Assembly: GCA_050256555.1 (NCBI GenBank)
Contig: JBBWWC010000217.1
Span: 1-7,802 of the forward strand
DNA: 7,802 bases
Reading direction: 5' to 3'
Origin: UBA1146 sp050256555
GTDB taxonomy: Bacteria; Planctomycetota; UBA8108; UBA1146
In this document: piece after piece, positions 1 to 6,402 of the stretch
Position numbering within the stretch: position 1 is the first letter of the stretch
How the letters are laid out: each line of letters begins with the position of its first letter
Position numbers and translations under genes: made by a program
Notes under the pieces: model-generated
The model's database searches: none
Told to the model about the DNA's origin: nothing
Seen by the model: only the letters and a program-made list of their open reading frames with translations

Positions 1-352
1 TGTTGGTAAAATATCCCAGGTTGGAGCGGGCTGGAGTCGGATTCAGTTAATCGATGACCCGGCTTTTGTGGTCCCGTACCAGGACGAGCTGGGGCAACGT
101 GGAATCCTCGCCGGAGGACCGTTCTGGGGAACGGGTTACCCAAAGCTCAGAATCGATCCAATCATTTTTGAAGTGGGCGACATTTTGTATACCGATGGAT
201 CGGGAGGAGTTTTCCCACCGGCGGTCTATCTTGGTATCGTCGAGGAAACCAAGATTCCTGTCAGCGATAGCATTGTCCGATTGCCGGCAGGGATTGATCA
301 GCGCCAGGAAATTCTGGTCCTTGTTCCACTCGATCATGGCGGTACGCCATGA
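1..352 (+). CDS. mreC: Rod shape-determining protein MreC, C-terminal part (5' end outside window)
   Basis: The reading frame is open from base 2 and gives 116 residues before the TGA at 350-352; the N-terminal membrane anchor and coiled coil lie upstream of the window. The visible part fits the periplasmic beta-barrel region of MreC. It has an opening VGKISQVG followed by a strand with SRIQLIDDP, then RGILAGG, then IFEVGDILYTDGSGGVFPPAVYLGIV. The last stretch matches the family pattern 'GD.v.TsG..g.fP.Gl.iG.V'. MreC is a bitopic periplasmic scaffold that links cytoplasmic MreB filaments to PBP2/RodA and helps activate lateral wall synthesis. The stop overlaps the start of the next gene (ATGA at 349-352), which implies translational coupling. 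Gene order mreC-mreD-mrdA-rodA supports the call strongly. The C-terminus is short, ending soon after the barrel, with no long tail. Confidence 0.93.
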   Translation, partial: VGKISQVGAGWSRIQLIDDPAFVVPYQDELGQRGILAGGPFWGTGYPKLRIDPIIFEVGDILYTDGSGGVFPPAVYLGIVEETKIPVSDSIVRLPAGIDQRQEILVLVPLDHGGTP

Positions 353-831
353 GGTTCCGCTGGTTAATGGTGGTTTGTGTTTTGACATTGATGACTTCTG
401 CGGCCTATCGCCCGCTACTGGATACAGGTTTTGGTCTCGCTGATCCGGTCATGGTTATGATCGCATGGTTTTCTTTGTCAGATCGCTTGTCTCGAATTTT
501 TGTGGCTCTGGCTGTGGTTTCAGCCGTTCGTATCTGGTTGGGTATCGCCGAGCTTCCGGATACAGTAATTCCGTTACTAGGCATCGTGATCACAGTTCGT
601 TGCCTGCGCCTTGTCCTGGATCCGTTTCACCCAATGAAACGGTTTCAGATACTGTTGCCGGCTTTTCTGTGTGGGTTGATTCTTCAGCGAGTCTTGGTCG
701 TCGGAAGCGTTGCTGGTGCGGGTTACTTGATGTTCTTCAGTGTTATTTTTACTGCCCTTGTCGCCGCATTGTTGTTGCCAATTCTTGATCTCGTCTCGCC
801 ATTATTGAGAAGTGCCAGGTATCCGCTCTGA
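349..831 (+). CDS. mreD: Rod shape-determining membrane protein MreD
   Basis: This is a 160-residue, very hydrophobic protein whose ATG overlaps the mreC stop by four bases. About five membrane segments can be seen: roughly residues 5-20, 32-60 (possibly two), 74-88, 100-120 and 125-150. Short charged loops separate them, for example SDRLSR and DPFHPMKR. The length matches the usual 160-170 residues of MreD. MreD is an inner-membrane partner of MreC and takes part in elongasome assembly. Sequence conservation in this family is low, and the call rests mainly on position between mreC and mrdA, size and hydrophobic profile. No alternative function is suggested by the sequence. A 32-nt gap separates it from the likely mrdA start. 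Confidence 0.85.
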   Translation: MRFRWLMVVCVLTLMTSAAYRPLLDTGFGLADPVMVMIAWFSLSDRLSRIFVALAVVSAVRIWLGIAELPDTVIPLLGIVITVRCLRLVLDPFHPMKRFQILLPAFLCGLILQRVLVVGSVAGAGYLMFFSVIFTALVAALLLPILDLVSPLLRSARYPL

Positions 832-850
832 TTTCTTGAATTGGTGTGTC

Positions 851-855
851 AGGAG
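851..855 (+). promoter_or_regulatory. Ribosome binding site that decides the mrdA start
   Basis: AGGAG lies 8 nt before ATG 864. The in-frame GTG at 846 lies upstream of this site, so translation from it would read through the site, which makes 864 the better start. Confidence 0.7.
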
Positions 856-863
856 TTTGTTCG

Positions 864-2966
864 ATGCAAAGAAGTCGAATCCTGCCGATAGCTTTGTTGT
901 TTCTGATGATTTCCGTCGCAGTTGGTTGGCGACTGGTACAGCTTCAGGCAGTGGAGTGGCGTAGGCATGCTCTCCAGGCATCGAGTATTCATCGGTCTGT
1001 TCGTTACATTCCCGGTCCCCGAGGTGAGATCCTCGATTCTCGTGGTCTTTTGCTGGCCGGCGATGCTCCAGTGATCCGGGCCACTTTCCTGCTTTCAGAG
1101 CTGGAGCCGGTGCGTTGGGTTGCGAGAAGAATCGCTTTGAATTTGAAATCACCCCGCAGCAATTTTCCGTGGGACGAAGAAGCATTGTGGTCGTCGCTTC
1201 AGCAAGCCAGGGCGAAGTTGAGAGGGAGTTTCTCCGGCGATTTACCGCTAGCGGAACACGCTTGGCTAAGAAATCTTTCGCTCAGCAGTGGCAAGAAACT
1301 GAAATCAGTGATTTCTCGACGTCCGGAAGATTTCCCCGGGATTCGTATCGAAATCAACGAATCCTCGAGCACCATCTTCATCAGACCTTCTGAACTTTTT
1401 GCCGGAGAGATTGGCATCCGTCGTCTAGAAAAAGAACTTCAACGGGAGTCCGGTGAGCTGTGGTCTTTGGTCGAAAATGCTTATCAGCAAGTTCAGGATC
1501 CACAGGGGAATCTTCAAGATCGAGAGTGGGTATTTCGAAGACAGCGGCACCTCTTGATCGAAAAGGTTCCACCATCTCTTGTTGTAAAAATTTCGACTCA
1601 ACCAGAGCGGTGGCCGGGAATCCATCTAGAGGAAGCTCATCGAAGGATCCATCCTCAGGATCCTTATCTCGGTCAATTGCTCGGTCATGCTGGGCTTCCG
1701 ACCGATCGAGAAATCAAACGCTGGAAAAATCGTAACGAGCCAGTCATCGATAGATTCGCCCTTCGGGACTTGAGAACATTTGATGCCTTACGCCCCTACT
1801 CCCATCACAGTGCGGATCGTGTCGGCCGGAGTGGGCTCGAGAAGATGCTGGAAGATAAATTACGAGGAATGCCCGGTGCTGAAGTACGGATCCTGGACCA
1901 CCGTCGAAGAACTGTAGGTAGTCCCCTGCAGGTGGCTCCGGCAGCACGAGGTCAAAGTATTTCGTTGGCCATCGACTTCGAGTTCAGCAAGAAGTGCTCA
2001 GATCTGCTTAGCCAGGCAGGAGTTGAGCATGGTGCTGCGGTGATGATTGATGTCAAAACAGGTAAGGCATTCGGGTGGAGTTCTCTTCCTGCTCAGGGAA
2101 TGGAAGTTTATCGCGATAGAAGTCTCTACACGGAACGTATCCAGTCGGACCAGGGGTGGTTTTTCGATCGTGTTAGCTCCTGGGCCGTTGATCCAGGATC
2201 GACCTACAAAACGGTGGTTGCGCTCATCGCACTGCAAGAAGGGGTCATCACTGCCAATGAGAAGATTCTTTGCAATGGAGTTCTGGACATTTCTCAGCCG
2301 AATCAAAATCGCTGCTTGAATCACCCTCGTGGTCTCGAATTGAACCTGGCCGAAGCGCTCTCTCGATCTTGTAATGTTTATTTCTATCATGTCGGCCAGC
2401 GTCTCGGCCTCGATCGAATCATCAAGGGTTCTCAAGAGCTTGGTTTCTGGCAGAAAACTGGTTGCGGCGCTGTCAATGAATCGGTGGGTATCAAGCCGAA
2501 GACTAACCCGGCAGGAACAGCTATTGGACGAGGATTCACCACTACCCCACTTCAGATGGCGCAAGTGGCTCTGTCGATTGCTTGTCGCGGTGAAACACCG
2601 GGCATCGAGTTGACCCAGGGATATCGTGGGCTTGGCTTGAATCCGCAAATCTCTTTGAATCATTACGAGACCATCATTGATGGAATGGTGTCGGCAGTTC
2701 GAGATCGTGGCGGGACGGCATCCAAGCCTGAATACGAGTTACGAAATTACGACGTGGCGGTGAAAACAGGCACCGCAAAAATCAACAATTCAGGAAACTT
2801 GAATACTGCATGGATTATCGGTTTTGCTCCGGTGCTAGATCCTCAGGTTGCTTTTGCCATTTCTGCTCAGGGTGTACTTGGTCATGGTGGAGATACCTGT
2901 GCTCCACTGATTGCAAAAATGTTTGATTGGTTGGTCAAGAATCGAGATATGGAGTTGCTGCGGTGA
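864..2966 (+). CDS. mrdA: Penicillin-binding protein 2, elongation transpeptidase (class B PBP)
   Basis: A 700-residue class B PBP that crosslinks peptidoglycan in the periplasm together with RodA. I chose ATG 864 because AGGAG (851-855) sits 8 nt upstream; the frame is also open to a GTG at 846. One membrane anchor spans about residues 6-22. The pedestal region has PGPRGEILDSRG (50-61) and GRSGLE (321-326), both typical of the class. In the transpeptidase domain the three catalytic motifs are intact: SxxK as STYK (Ser446, Lys449), SxN as SCN (502-504) and KTGT (634-637). A GRGFTTTPLQMA segment precedes the last motif, where many relatives have GQG. At 700 residues it is longer than E. coli PBP2 (633); the extra length lies mostly between the two pedestal motifs (about residues 65-320). 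Its stop overlaps rodA. FtsI is the main alternative, but the mre/rodA context argues for PBP2. Confidence 0.93.
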   Translation: MQRSRILPIALLFLMISVAVGWRLVQLQAVEWRRHALQASSIHRSVRYIPGPRGEILDSRGLLLAGDAPVIRATFLLSELEPVRWVARRIALNLKSPRSNFPWDEEALWSSLQQARAKLRGSFSGDLPLAEHAWLRNLSLSSGKKLKSVISRRPEDFPGIRIEINESSSTIFIRPSELFAGEIGIRRLEKELQRESGELWSLVENAYQQVQDPQGNLQDREWVFRRQRHLLIEKVPPSLVVKISTQPERWPGIHLEEAHRRIHPQDPYLGQLLGHAGLPTDREIKRWKNRNEPVIDRFALRDLRTFDALRPYSHHSADRVGRSGLEKMLEDKLRGMPGAEVRILDHRRRTVGSPLQVAPAARGQSISLAIDFEFSKKCSDLLSQAGVEHGAAVMIDVKTGKAFGWSSLPAQGMEVYRDRSLYTERIQSDQGWFFDRVSSWAVDPGSTYKTVVALIALQEGVITANEKILCNGVLDISQPNQNRCLNHPRGLELNLAEALSRSCNVYFYHVGQRLGLDRIIKGSQELGFWQKTGCGAVNESVGIKPKTNPAGTAIGRGFTTTPLQMAQVALSIACRGETPGIELTQGYRGLGLNPQISLNHYETIIDGMVSAVRDRGGTASKPEYELRNYDVAVKTGTAKINNSGNLNTAWIIGFAPVLDPQVAFAISAQGVLGHGGDTCAPLIAKMFDWLVKNRDMELLR

Positions 2967-4171
2967 AAGCGTTTCTTGCAAATACTTTCGCGAGCTCCAG
3001 GGCCGGTTGGGACGGGCCAGCGGTTTTAATTTTACTGACCAGTCTCTGGCTGCTGTTTGTCGGAACCATATTTGTCCAAAGCGCTGCGGATGGTCCGGGT
3101 GCAGGATTTCCTGGCCCCTATGCGATCAGTCACATGAAGAAGATCATCGTTGGATTGGTGGCGATGATTGCGATTGCATTGGTCTCTCCACGAAAAATAG
3201 AGCAAGTGGCCCCGCTCTTTTTCTGGGCGACAGTCGCATTGCTGGTAGCGTTAGTGGTGTGGAAATTCTATCAGGGTGGAGTGGTTCGCTGGATGAGAAT
3301 CGGCGGTTTCGGTCTTCAGCCTTCAGAGCTGGCCAAGATCTCCACAGTATTGTTGATTGCACGGTTACTGAGGCCTGATATTGAAGAGCCGCACTGGCGT
3401 TCAATTGCTCGGCTGATCATGGTCGCCTTGCTGCCCTTTACCCTGATTGTACTTCAGCCCGATCTCGGCACTGCTCTGGTGCTGGTTCCTACCGTCGCTG
3501 CGATGATCTGGGTCGGTGGGGCTTCACGGAAAAAGTTCGCCATTCTGTCACTTTGCGCCGTGATCCTGGCCGGTTCGGCCTGGCCGCTGCTGGCCGATTA
3601 CCAAAAGAATCGCATCTTCTCTTATCTGGGGATTGGCGAAGTGGCGGGAGACACGGCAGGTGGTTATCAGACCGCCCAGTCGATCATAGCTATCGGTAGC
3701 GGTGGTCCGACGGGGAAAGGGTTGTATCTCGGCAGCCATCATGATCTTGGTTATTTACCCGAAGACCATAACGATTTTATTTTTGCTGTGATTGGCGAGG
3801 AATGGGGTTTGATCGGAACCGGTTCGGTGTTGCTCGCCTTTTTGATTCTGGTTTTTTCGATTCTCGGAGTCGGTTGGAATTGCCGGGATCCGTTCGGTCG
3901 ACTGGTAGCGATTGGGATCGCAACTCAGATCGGTTTCCAGGCGCTGGTCAACCAATCAGTGACACTCGGGCTGCTTCCGGTCACAGGGTTACCATTACCC
4001 TTTATCTCTTACGGTGGCACTTCATTGGTGGTTTCACTGATGGCGGTAGGAATCGTGATCTCGATCGGGCGAAGACCGGTCGAGATGATCCATCCAGATG
4101 GGTTGAAAAAGGGATCATCGGAAGTCAGGAACCGACCCCTTCGATCACGAATCGTTCGCGCCGACAGCTAG
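2963..4171 (+). CDS. rodA: RodA, SEDS-family peptidoglycan glycosyltransferase
   Basis: A 402-residue polytopic membrane protein that polymerises lipid II into glycan strands for the lateral wall, working as a pair with PBP2. I chose GTG 2963, which overlaps the mrdA stop (GTGA) and has GGAG at 2951-2954, 8 nt upstream; a TTG at 2927 is in frame but lies inside mrdA without such a site. About ten membrane segments are visible. Family signatures appear in order: RWMRIGGFGLQPSELAK (QPSELAK 119-125), QPDLGT (165-170), YQTAQSIIAIGSGGPTGKG, LPEDHNDFIFAVIGEE, and LPLPFISYGGTS (ISYGGTS 348-354). Asp271 in HNDFIF corresponds to the essential Asp of the family (Asp262 of E. coli RodA, usually in HTDFIF). 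The neighbouring Thr is Asn here. FtsW is the alternative, but adjacency to PBP2 and mreCD supports RodA. It is the last gene of the operon; no plus-strand T-tailed terminator follows. Confidence 0.95.
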   Translation: MKAFLANTFASSRAGWDGPAVLILLTSLWLLFVGTIFVQSAADGPGAGFPGPYAISHMKKIIVGLVAMIAIALVSPRKIEQVAPLFFWATVALLVALVVWKFYQGGVVRWMRIGGFGLQPSELAKISTVLLIARLLRPDIEEPHWRSIARLIMVALLPFTLIVLQPDLGTALVLVPTVAAMIWVGGASRKKFAILSLCAVILAGSAWPLLADYQKNRIFSYLGIGEVAGDTAGGYQTAQSIIAIGSGGPTGKGLYLGSHHDLGYLPEDHNDFIFAVIGEEWGLIGTGSVLLAFLILVFSILGVGWNCRDPFGRLVAIGIATQIGFQALVNQSVTLGLLPVTGLPLPFISYGGTSLVVSLMAVGIVISIGRRPVEMIHPDGLKKGSSEVRNRPLRSRIVRADS

Positions 4172-4205
4172 CGATCGTTGGTTGCGATGGGATGACGGAT
4201 CTGAG

Positions 4206-4241
4206 AATTAAAAAGAGGCGCCATCGGGGAAATGGCGCCTC
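4206..4241 (-). terminator. Intrinsic terminator, minus-strand transcription
   Basis: A perfect 10-bp inverted repeat, gaggcgccat (4215-4224) and atggcgcctc (4232-4241), encloses a 7-nt loop. Read on the minus strand it is followed at once by TTTTTAATT (4214-4206), the classic intrinsic-terminator layout. On the plus strand the same hairpin is preceded by A's and followed by CTCGG, so it is a poor terminator for rodA, although the stem may still protect or end converging transcripts. The region lies between convergent genes. Confidence 0.65.
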
Positions 4242-4500
4242 CTCGGAAAGAAATGAAGCAAGGAGGACAGCGCTGCTGTCCCGGGGAGACTCACCGGACC
4301 GTTTGCCGGTCGGTGGCCTTGCGCGAGAGATCTTCCGAAGAAGCACTCACCAGCTCCCCTGTCCCAAAGAGCCCACTGATTCAAAGCATGCTCCGTGCCA
4401 AATCTGGTGAAACAACTGGTGGCGCCTTAAGTGGCGGTTGCTAAAGGGGTTGCGGAATGGTGCTCGACGTCGCCGAACATCTGTTTCGTGAAGTAGTGGT
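4206..4500 (-). ncRNA. Candidate structured RNA of unknown family (or structured 3' UTR)
   Basis: This stretch between convergent genes holds no convincing ORF but many compact helices, with an AT-rich block at about 4501-4560 on one side and the terminator on the other. Visible hairpins are ggacagc/gctgtcc (4265-4271 with 4275-4281, 3-nt loop), caccg-accg/cggt-cggtg (4292-4315, one bulged base), and on the minus strand CTTC-TTCG-GAAG (4343-4332), a C(UUCG)G tetraloop. A longer helix pairs UUCACCAG (minus, 4411-4404) with CUGGUGAG (4353-4346). The tetraloop and the T-tailed terminator both favour the minus strand. A TAAAAT at 4536-4531 (minus) could be a -10 box, but I see no good -35. I found no match to the conserved cores of RNase P, SRP or tmRNA, and no clear 6S fold. 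It could instead be the 3' UTR of the minus-strand gene ending at 4637. Confidence 0.35.
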
Positions 4501-4636
4501 TGAAATTTAACCGGAATTCCTCACGGTCGAATTTTATGTTCTTAAACAGTTGAAAATAAAGGAGTTAGGTTCGTGGATGGAAAATGACCGCAGAGTGAAG
4601 AGAAAGATCGTCGAGCGGTTAATAAATAACCACCGT

Positions 4637-4972
4637 TTACGAATCACAGCTCCCGGTATCGGGGCGAATCCAGCCGAGTGTTTCCCCATGCCCCATCGTT
4701 TCGCCTGTTTCAGACCACTGGACCAGCAAGGTTCCAGATACGGGGCTGGTCAGGGAGTGAAACGTATCGCCGTGTCCACCCAGGAGTAGCTCCTGATCCT
4801 TCTGGATCCGCTCACCAGGACCGACATACCATTCCAGAAGAGTCGCATGCGGGGGGCGTGGAGAGCTTGTGTGGATTGGATCGACTGGGGTTGCACTGTT
4901 GCTGGGGTCCGAAGTCGCATCCCCCTGGCTTTTGGATGGCCAGCGGATCGCAACCGCTCCCGGTTCGATCAT
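4637..4972 (-). CDS. Small lipoyl/biotinyl-like domain protein lacking the attachment lysine
   Basis: A 111-residue protein with a polar, Pro/Ser-rich N-terminus (about 1-40) and a C-terminal single hybrid-motif (biotinyl/lipoyl) fold at about 42-105. The pattern is clear: LLEWYVGPGERIQKDQELL matches the usual 'v..W.VkeGD.V..gq.Ll', TSPVSGTLL matches the second half-site 'SPvsGtl', and ETGETMGHGETLGWI matches 'eGdtV..Gq.la.I'. In an ungapped alignment to the LLEIETDKA...SPVSGTL pattern, the modified Lys position is Asp69, and no Lys is near the hairpin. It is therefore probably not lipoylated or biotinylated. No signal peptide is seen. It follows the secreted-protein gene by 107 nt on the same strand. 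ATG 4972 is chosen because an in-frame TGA lies at 5032-5030 and no other start intervenes; the nearest purine run is GGGGGA. A short GGTTA/TAACC stem follows the stop (4631-4617). Alternatives are a barrel-sandwich module related to those in RnfC or membrane-fusion proteins. Function unknown. Confidence 0.7.
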   Translation of the reverse strand: MIEPGAVAIRWPSKSQGDATSDPSNSATPVDPIHTSSPRPPHATLLEWYVGPGERIQKDQELLLGGHGDTFHSLTSPVSGTLLVQWSETGETMGHGETLGWIRPDTGSCDS

Positions 4973-4982
4973 CTTTTCCCCC

Positions 4983-5033
4983 TGATTCTCCTGTATCTCC
5001 CCTTCTCCTGAATCACTCCTTCTCCTGAATCAC
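4983..5033 (-). repeat. Three tandem 17-bp repeats with Shine-Dalgarno-like cores
   Basis: On the minus strand the 17-nt unit GTGATTCAGGAGAAGGA (5033-5017) is followed directly by a copy with one mismatch (5016-5000) and a third diverged copy (4999-4983, four mismatches plus a different last base). Each unit contains CAGGAGAA. The same octamer is the ribosome binding site of the secreted-protein gene (GATCAGGAGAACTTAG before ATG 6402). The array occupies most of the gap between the two minus-strand genes and ends 10 nt before the second start. Confidence 0.8.
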
Positions 5034-5039
5034 TCCAGG

Positions 5040-5059
5040 GAATCCTGAGCGAAGGATTC
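5040..5059 (-). other. Short stem-loop after the secreted-protein gene
   Basis: gaatcc (5040-5045) and ggattc (5054-5059) form a 6-bp stem with an 8-nt loop, 20 nt past the stop codon at 5082-5080. No T run follows on the minus strand, so it is at best a weak terminator or a 3'-end stabiliser. Confidence 0.3.
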
Positions 5060-5079
5060 GTTACAGCAAAGAGAGAGGC

Positions 5080-6402
5080 TTACGGACAGGCATCGAAACT
5101 TTCGCAGGTCAGATCGTCTTCGTTCGGGTCGATACCACAGCTATCGAAGGGTTCTGCCGGAGGAGGACCTCCGGAAAACAGGTACGACAAAAGGATAATC
5201 GGGTCGCCGAGGGCGATACTGCCGTTGTCATCAATGTCGCCAATCTTGAGGCAGCTCGGTTCTGCTCCGCTGTTGAACATGTACTCAAGAAGGTTGATTG
5301 GATCTCCCAGGTTGACACCCCCATTGGCATCGAAATCACCACGTGTGAACTGTACGCCAACAACACCTTCGATGATCTCAACGGTGGCTCCAGAAGTGAG
5401 TACCACTGCAGATGTAGATCCGAGCGAAAAGATGATTGCGGTCGCTGGTGACGGTGACTGAGGAACCAGCTCTTCAGAGAAATTGAGAGAAGTGGTTCCA
5501 AGCGGGGCGGTGTCGTTGGCTTCGTAATGAGCCACAACCAGTTCTTGTTGGTTGGCGGCCGGTAGTGTGCCGAGGTCGCTGTCGAGCGAGACAAGACAGG
5601 CCACGATCAATCCGTCAGCGCCTTCGGGATCGATATCGATGGTCAAATAATCGGGGCCATCTCCACCATTGAGATCGTTCAGGGCAGAACCGGCTTCGGC
5701 AGACTGGAGTGTCAGCGAGGATCCGCTGTGGGCGAAGCCGAGCGAGAAGCCATAGGAAGGAACCGGCGCATCAACGCTAATGATGGCATCGACGGGGTTG
5801 CCTTGTTCGACCTCGGATAGATTGGTGGCCGCTGAAAGGGAGAAGGGCGGTAGACCGCCGATCTCTACGAGCCCAGGCTCGATAGTGGGGACGATGGCGA
5901 CTCCACCGGGAGCGACAGCTAGAGTTTCAGAAACTGAAGTATCTCCAGGGAAAAGGACATCGCAGCACGAGATTTCGGCAAAAGTGTCGTCTGGACCCAG
6001 CAGTTGGTACTCAATGATTAGCATTTGGTGATCGACATTGACCGGCAGTTCGTTGAGACCGACGAAGTGGATGACAACTCCCTGACGAAGCCCGAATCCT
6101 GGGAAAACGGTACTTTCGATGAAGTCGGCCGGTCCCCCGGCGTTTCCGGTCAGGGGTGCGGTTCCGTTTTCGATACTGACGACATCAATGTTGTCGTCCT
6201 GGCAGACAGAGATGGACCAGCCAGCCAGGTTGCCTCCAGGATTGTCGAGAAGAGCAGGCACGAGAATGTTGGAGCCGCTGGGGCCCGTATCGCCGGTGTC
6301 GAAGTGGAAGATGTAGCCGGGATCCTGGGCGTCCAGTGACTGCCCTGAAACCAGCAACCCAAGGATCAGCATCGGTACAAGCATCCAGTTGTGGTGATTC
6401 AT
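5080..6402 (-). CDS. Secreted protein with two cohesin-like modules and a C-terminal dockerin-like repeat pair
   Basis: A 440-residue exported protein. The start ATG 6402 has AGGAG (6414-6410) 7 nt upstream. A signal peptide covers about residues 1-25 (hydrophobic MLVPMLILGLLVSG, likely cleavage after Ala25). Two beta-rich modules follow, about 45-178 and 195-345. They share a layout: a V-rich strand, then 'GWSISV' or 'YGFSLGF', then 'VVSIENGTA' or 'LTLQSAEAG', then a Gly-rich loop with PADF or PDYL, then a 'V...LP...' strand. This resembles cohesin-type sandwiches. The C-terminus (355-412) has two Ca-binding-loop repeats beginning GDFDANGG and GDIDDNGS, each followed by LGDPI..L.Y.F, as in dockerins, then a tail with Cys422, Cys433 and Cys439. 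No catalytic domain is evident, so a structural, adhesive or surface-assembly role is likely (inference). It is divergent from the gene at 6799 and may be cotranscribed with the gene at 4972. Confidence 0.85.
   Translation of the reverse strand: MNHHNWMLVPMLILGLLVSGQSLDAQDPGYIFHFDTGDTGPSGSNILVPALLDNPGGNLAGWSISVCQDDNIDVVSIENGTAPLTGNAGGPADFIESTVFPGFGLRQGVVIHFVGLNELPVNVDHQMLIIEYQLLGPDDTFAEISCCDVLFPGDTSVSETLAVAPGGVAIVPTIEPGLVEIGGLPPFSLSAATNLSEVEQGNPVDAIISVDAPVPSYGFSLGFAHSGSSLTLQSAEAGSALNDLNGGDGPDYLTIDIDPEGADGLIVACLVSLDSDLGTLPAANQQELVVAHYEANDTAPLGTTSLNFSEELVPQSPSPATAIIFSLGSTSAVVLTSGATVEIIEGVVGVQFTRGDFDANGGVNLGDPINLLEYMFNSGAEPSCLKIGDIDDNGSIALGDPIILLSYLFSGGPPPAEPFDSCGIDPNEDDLTCESFDACP

Noticed and set aside
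1998..2663. A 221-residue minus-strand frame
   Set aside because: It lies wholly antisense to the PBP2 transpeptidase domain with all catalytic motifs on the other strand.
4125..4346. A 73-residue minus-strand frame over the rodA 3' end and the hairpin block
   Set aside because: It overlaps the terminator and hairpins, has a very Arg/Ser-rich composition and no recognisable domain.
3802..4410. A 202-residue plus-strand frame running from inside rodA into the intergenic block
   Set aside because: It is an out-of-frame reading of rodA; composition is Arg/Ser-rich and has no start signal or motif.
4441..4480. A tmRNA-like 5' end on the plus strand (ggggttgcgg...gctcgacg)
   Set aside because: The resemblance is limited to a few bases. 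No matching 3' T-arm with CCA or tag reading frame lies within the expected distance.
4550..4789. A 79-residue plus-strand frame with AAAGGAG at 4558-4564 ahead of an internal ATG at 4577
   Set aside because: Spacing from AAAGGAG to the ATG is about 12 nt, and most of the frame is antisense to the lipoyl-like gene, whose own frame shows clear family motifs.
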